From Marinobacterium lutimaris (GTDB lineage Bacteria; Pseudomonadota; Gammaproteobacteria; Pseudomonadales; Balneatricaceae): a stretch of DNA of 64,000 bases. Under the pieces are notes generated by a model. The model searched no databases, was not told the origin of the DNA, and was given only the letters and a program-made list of their open reading frames with translations. The stretch is from assembly GCF_900108065.1 (NCBI RefSeq), contig NZ_FNVQ01000004.1, forward strand, positions 248,001 to 312,000. Direction: 5' to 3'. The translations under genes were made by a program, and so were the position numbers. The first letter of the stretch is position 1, and each line of letters opens with the position of its first letter. Of the stretch, positions 60,810 through 64,000 are shown piece after piece.

Positions 60810-61610
60810 CTAGAGAAGATTAGTGACGAGAAAACGTACGCCCACAAAGGCGAGAAACGCTGCAAAAATCAGTTTCAGCCGCCGTTGTGGCAGACGATGC
60901 GCCAGCCGCGCACCGAAACGTGCGGTCAGGGCGCTGGTCAGCACTATACCCACCAAAGCTGGCAGATAGATGTAACCCAGACTCCATTCCGGCATCTGCG
61001 CCTCACCCCACCCGGTCACCACGTTGCCGATCGCACCGACCAGGGCGATAGGCAATCCACAGGCGGAAGACGTTGCCACAGCCTGCGGCATGGTCAGCTG
61101 CCGCCAGTGCAGATAGGGCACGGTCAACGTACCACCACCGATACCAAACACCGCAGAGGCGCAGCTTACGCCACTACCGGCAACGATCAGCTCCGGTTTA
61201 CCCGGGTCTTTATCGCCGGCGGCCGGCAGCAGATTCAACGCCATCTGCAGCGCCACGATCAGGGTGAAACAGCCAAATGCCAGCTGCAGCACACGCCCGG
61301 TCAGCATCTCCGCTATCCAGACGCCGCCCAGGGCACCCGCGAGGATTCCGACCGAGATCCAGGGAAAAAGGTTCCAGCTCACAGCACCCTTGGCGTGATG
61401 CGCCCGGATTGAAGCGATCGAGGTAAACACGATCGTCCCCAGCGATGTGGCTACCGCCGCATGAGTCAGCACCTCGGGCGCCATTCCCTGGGCGGCAAAT
61501 GAAAAAATCAGCACAGGCACGATCAGCAGCCCGCCACCTATACCGAACAGGCCGGCCACAAACCCGGCACCGGCTCCCAGCAGCAGGTATAACCCGATTA
61601 TCTCCAGCAT
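60810..61610 (-). CDS. TSUP (TauE/SafE) family permease
   Basis: A 266-residue inner-membrane protein with about eight hydrophobic segments and two repeated Gly-rich motifs ([16 protein letters not shown] near the start and [16 protein letters not shown] in the middle), typical of the TauE/SafE family. Members export sulfite, sulfoacetate or other small anions; the substrate is unknown here. Its place between lgt and ptsP is conserved in Pseudomonas-like genomes. Confidence 0.85.
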   Translation of the reverse strand: MLEIIGLYLLLGAGAGFVAGLFGIGGGLLIVPVLIFSFAAQGMAPEVLTHAAVATSLGTIVFTSIASIRAHHAKGAVSWNLFPWISVGILAGALGGVWIAEMLTGRVLQLAFGCFTLIVALQMALNLLPAAGDKDPGKPELIVAGSGVSCASAVFGIGGGTLTVPYLHWRQLTMPQAVATSSACGLPIALVGAIGNVVTGWGEAQMPEWSLGYIYLPALVGIVLTSALTARFGARLAHRLPQRRLKLIFAAFLAFVGVRFLVTNLL

Positions 61611-61706
61611 TACGTCAACATCCGTTCTGTTTACCCTGACGAAAAGGGCACTATATTAGGGACTAGACCCGTTTATGAACATCCCCGCTGTACAGGAGCC
61701 CCCGCC

Positions 61707-62477
61707 TTGTGCCTGATCGTTTTCGCCCTCAATGCCGACCCTGACTGGCCATTCTTACTGCTGGCCAACCGGGATGAGTTCCACGCAAGGCCTACACGTT
61801 CACTGCACTACTGGCCCGACGCACCGGTTATCGCCGGACGCGATCTTCGCGCCAATGGCAGCTGGATGGGTCTCAGCAGGGATGGACGCTTCGCCGCCCT
61901 GACCAACTACCGCGATGGTCGCGAGCCCCTGCAGCAGGGCGCATCCCGGGGGCAGCTGGTCACAGACTTTCTTTGCGGCGACAGGCCCGCCAGCGACTAC
62001 CTACCCTCGACAGAGGTAAGGTCCGGCTACAACCTGCTCTGGGCAGACGACGGGGGCTTTTTCTACGGCAGTAACCGTGGCGGGAATGTGAAAAGGCTGG
62101 ACACAGGCATCCACTCGTTGAGCAATGCCCTGCTGGATACGCCCTGGCCCAAGACCAGGCGCGCAAGACAGGCACTGGAACAGGCTCTGGGTACTGGGAA
62201 GACAGCCCCCTCAGAACTGATTGAGCTGCTGCACGATGATATCCGCGCTGCCGACGACCAACTGCCCGACACCGGCATCCCTTTCGACAAGGAACAATTA
62301 CTGTCGAGCTGTTTTATCCACAGCGAGGATTACGGCACCCGGGCCAGCACGCTAATCATGCAGAACAGCGCGGGCGACACGCGGATCATCGAACGTCGCT
62401 ACGACAGACACGGAGAGCAGAGCGGAGAAACCGATCTGAGCCTGAGGCTAAAACCGCTTGGCATCAGCCCTCAATAA
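61707..62477 (+). CDS. NRDE-family (TANGO2-like) protein
   Basis: A 256-residue protein of the NRDE family, named for the ANRDEF motif (residues 21-26 here). It starts Met-Cys-Leu-Ile, and the Cys2 places it in the Ntn-hydrolase-like fold. The start is TTG (61707-61709), supported by AGGAG upstream and by the need for Cys at position 2. Function is unknown; eukaryotic TANGO2 is linked to lipid or heme handling. It is one of three plus-strand genes here and converges on ptsP, 13 bp apart. Confidence 0.85.
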   Translation: MCLIVFALNADPDWPFLLLANRDEFHARPTRSLHYWPDAPVIAGRDLRANGSWMGLSRDGRFAALTNYRDGREPLQQGASRGQLVTDFLCGDRPASDYLPSTEVRSGYNLLWADDGGFFYGSNRGGNVKRLDTGIHSLSNALLDTPWPKTRRARQALEQALGTGKTAPSELIELLHDDIRAADDQLPDTGIPFDKEQLLSSCFIHSEDYGTRASTLIMQNSAGDTRIIERRYDRHGEQSGETDLSLRLKPLGISPQ

Positions 62478-62490
62478 ACGGCAGGAACGA

Positions 62491-64000
62491 TTAGTCTTCG
62501 CGTCCAGGCAGGCTCGGTCGGGTCAGGCTGCCCAGACCCATCTTTTTCAGCGACGTGCGCAGGTATTGATGAATCGCCTCGGCGTCATCCATACGCATTA
62601 CCCGCTGCAGTAATGAATTGGCCTTGGCGAGACTGCAGCCGCGGATGGCAGACTTCACTTTTGGCAGGTTATTGGAGTTCATCGACAGCACATCGTACCC
62701 CATGGCCATCAGCAGCAGCGCACCGCCCGGATCGGCTGCCATTTCGCCGCAGATCGAAACGGTCTTGTGCTCCTTGCGCGCTTCCTGAGCGATAAACTGC
62801 AGCACTTTCAGTACTGCCGGATGATAGGGCGCGTAAAGGTCTGCCACACGGGGGTTGTTACGGTCCACCGCCAGCAGGTACTGGGTCAGGTCGTTGGAAC
62901 CCACGGAGATGAAATCCACCTTGCGGGCAAAACGACGGGTCAGGTACACCGCTGCTGGCACCTCCACCATGATGCCGATCGGCGGGCGTTCCACATCCAG
63001 CCCCTCTTCCTGCAGTTCACGCACGGCGCGGTCGATCTGCTCGACCGCTTCCTCGATTTCATGCATGCAGGTAACCATCGGCAGCATGATACGCAGGTTG
63101 CCGTAGCCCAGCGCCGCCCTCAGCATGGCGCGCACCTGCACCAGGAATATCTCGGGGTGATCCAGCGTCACGCGAATACCGCGCCAGCCGAGAAAGGGGT
63201 TCTCTTCACTGATCGGGAAATAGGGCAGCGCCTTGTCGCCGCCGATATCCAGCGTACGCATGGTCACCGGCCTGGGCGCAAAGGCTTCCAGCTGGCGACG
63301 GTAGATATGCATCTGCTCCTGCTCGCTGGGGAAGAAGTCCCGCGTCATGAACGGAATCTCGGTGCGGTAGAGGCCTATCCCCTCAGCACCGCGCTCCAGT
63401 GAACGCTCCACATCACTGGTCAGGCCGGTATTCACCCAGAGCGGCATGCGATAGCCGTCGGTGGTCTGCGCCGGCAGATCGTGCAGGGTCTCCAGGCCAG
63501 CGGCGATCATCTGCTCTTCACGCAGAATTTCGCCAAAAGCGTTTTTCAGATCATCGGACGGGTTCACATAGACCCGGCCACTATAGCCATCGAGGATGAT
63601 GTCGCGGCCATCCATGCGGGTAAACGGCAGATCCACCACCCCCATGGCCGTAGGGATACCCATGGAGCGCGCCAGAATTGCGGCATGGGAGTTGCCCGAT
63701 CCACTGACGGAAACCAGCCCGACCAGCTTATCTTCAGGCACCAGCCCCAGCATCGCCGGTGACAGGTCATCCGCCACCAGTACGGTCTGGTCCGGATACT
63801 CCACCTCGCTGCTGCCGACCCCCTCCTGCAGGTGACTGAGAATCCGCCGCCCCAGATCACGGATATCGGTGGCACGCTCACGCAGGTAGGCATCCTCCAT
63901 GGAGGAGAACTGACGCACATGGTCGGCCACCACTTCACGCAACGCACCCTGAGCCCAGTTGCCGGCACGGATCCGCTCCACCACCTGGCCGGCCAGGGCG
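62491..64000 (-). CDS. ptsP: Phosphoenolpyruvate-protein phosphotransferase PtsP (EI-Ntr), 5' end cut
   Basis: The C-terminal two-thirds of enzyme I of the nitrogen PTS. The frame is open to the window edge (ALAGQVVERI at the limit), so the N-terminal GAF domain lies outside. The phosphohistidine motif is GSGNSHAAILARSMGIP, and the PEP-binding barrel has GIGLYRTEIPFM and VGSNDLTQYLLAVDR. It phosphorylates NPr (PtsO), linking nitrogen and potassium physiology. The internal GTG at 63984 is not the true start. Confidence 0.95.
   Translation of the reverse strand, partial: ALAGQVVERIRAGNWAQGALREVVADHVRQFSSMEDAYLRERATDIRDLGRRILSHLQEGVGSSEVEYPDQTVLVADDLSPAMLGLVPEDKLVGLVSVSGSGNSHAAILARSMGIPTAMGVVDLPFTRMDGRDIILDGYSGRVYVNPSDDLKNAFGEILREEQMIAAGLETLHDLPAQTTDGYRMPLWVNTGLTSDVERSLERGAEGIGLYRTEIPFMTRDFFPSEQEQMHIYRRQLEAFAPRPVTMRTLDIGGDKALPYFPISEENPFLGWRGIRVTLDHPEIFLVQVRAMLRAALGYGNLRIMLPMVTCMHEIEEAVEQIDRAVRELQEEGLDVERPPIGIMVEVPAAVYLTRRFARKVDFISVGSNDLTQYLLAVDRNNPRVADLYAPYHPAVLKVLQFIAQEARKEHKTVSICGEMAADPGGALLLMAMGYDVLSMNSNNLPKVKSAIRGCSLAKANSLLQRVMRMDDAEAIHQYLRTSLKKMGLGSLTRPSLPGRED

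Overview
The window is core chromosome of a gammaproteobacterium, most like the marine Oceanospirillales/Pseudomonadales group. I infer this from the Pseudomonas-like tRNA(Thr-Tyr-Gly-Thr)-tuf-tRNA(Trp)-secE-nusG-rplKAJL-rpoBC order, the E. coli-like str/S10/spc/alpha ribosomal operons, two tuf genes, and an alginate operon whose AlgD, Alg8, Alg44 and AlgI closely resemble the Pseudomonas proteins. I cannot name the genus from sequence alone. Almost every gene is on the minus strand, so transcription runs from high to low coordinates.

Region 1 (1-11377, minus): an alginate biosynthesis and export operon, read algD-algA-alg8-alg44-algK-algE-algI-algJ-algF, with algF cut by the window edge. It makes GDP-mannuronate (AlgA, AlgD), polymerises it under c-di-GMP control (Alg8, Alg44), carries it across the periplasm and outer membrane (AlgK, AlgE) and O-acetylates it (AlgI, AlgJ, AlgF). 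The order differs from the classical operon: algA is second, and algG, algX and algL are not between algE and algI. A 384-bp AT-rich non-coding region with an inverted repeat lies upstream of algD.

Region 2 (11762-17235, minus): molybdenum cofactor genes moaA-moaB-moeA-(acyltransferase)-moaC-moaD-plsC. Two glycerolipid-type acyltransferases are interleaved, and no moaE follows moaD. Region 3 (17328-23765): a SirB-family membrane protein converging on, and overlapping, an RmlD-like reductase; an MFS transporter; and divergent ssb and uvrA.

Region 4 (23939-53939, minus): the translation and transcription core. In transcription order it holds nusG, rplK, rplA, rplJ, rplL, rpoB, rpoC; then rpsL, rpsG, fusA, tuf (str); rpsJ to rpsQ (S10); rplN to rpmJ (spc); and rpsM to rplQ (alpha). 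Sigma70-type promoters are readable before the str, S10, spc and alpha units, most with GC-rich discriminators. Intrinsic terminators or attenuators are visible after tuf, after rplQ, between rplL and rpoB, in the str leader, and unexpectedly between rplN and rplX.

Region 5 (53949-56196, minus): secE, tRNA-Trp, the second tuf gene, and four tRNAs (Thr-GGT, Gly-TCC, Tyr-GTA, Thr-TGT). Region 6 (56221-64000): a small SPOR-like protein, coaX, birA, folA, thyA, lgt, a TSUP permease, an NRDE-family protein on the plus strand, and a 5'-truncated ptsP.

I found no CRISPR array, insertion sequence, prophage or defence island, and nothing I would call a new system. The items worth a second look are the rearranged alginate operon, the terminator-like hairpins inside ribosomal operons, the acyltransferases inside the moa cluster, and the near-identical tuf pair.
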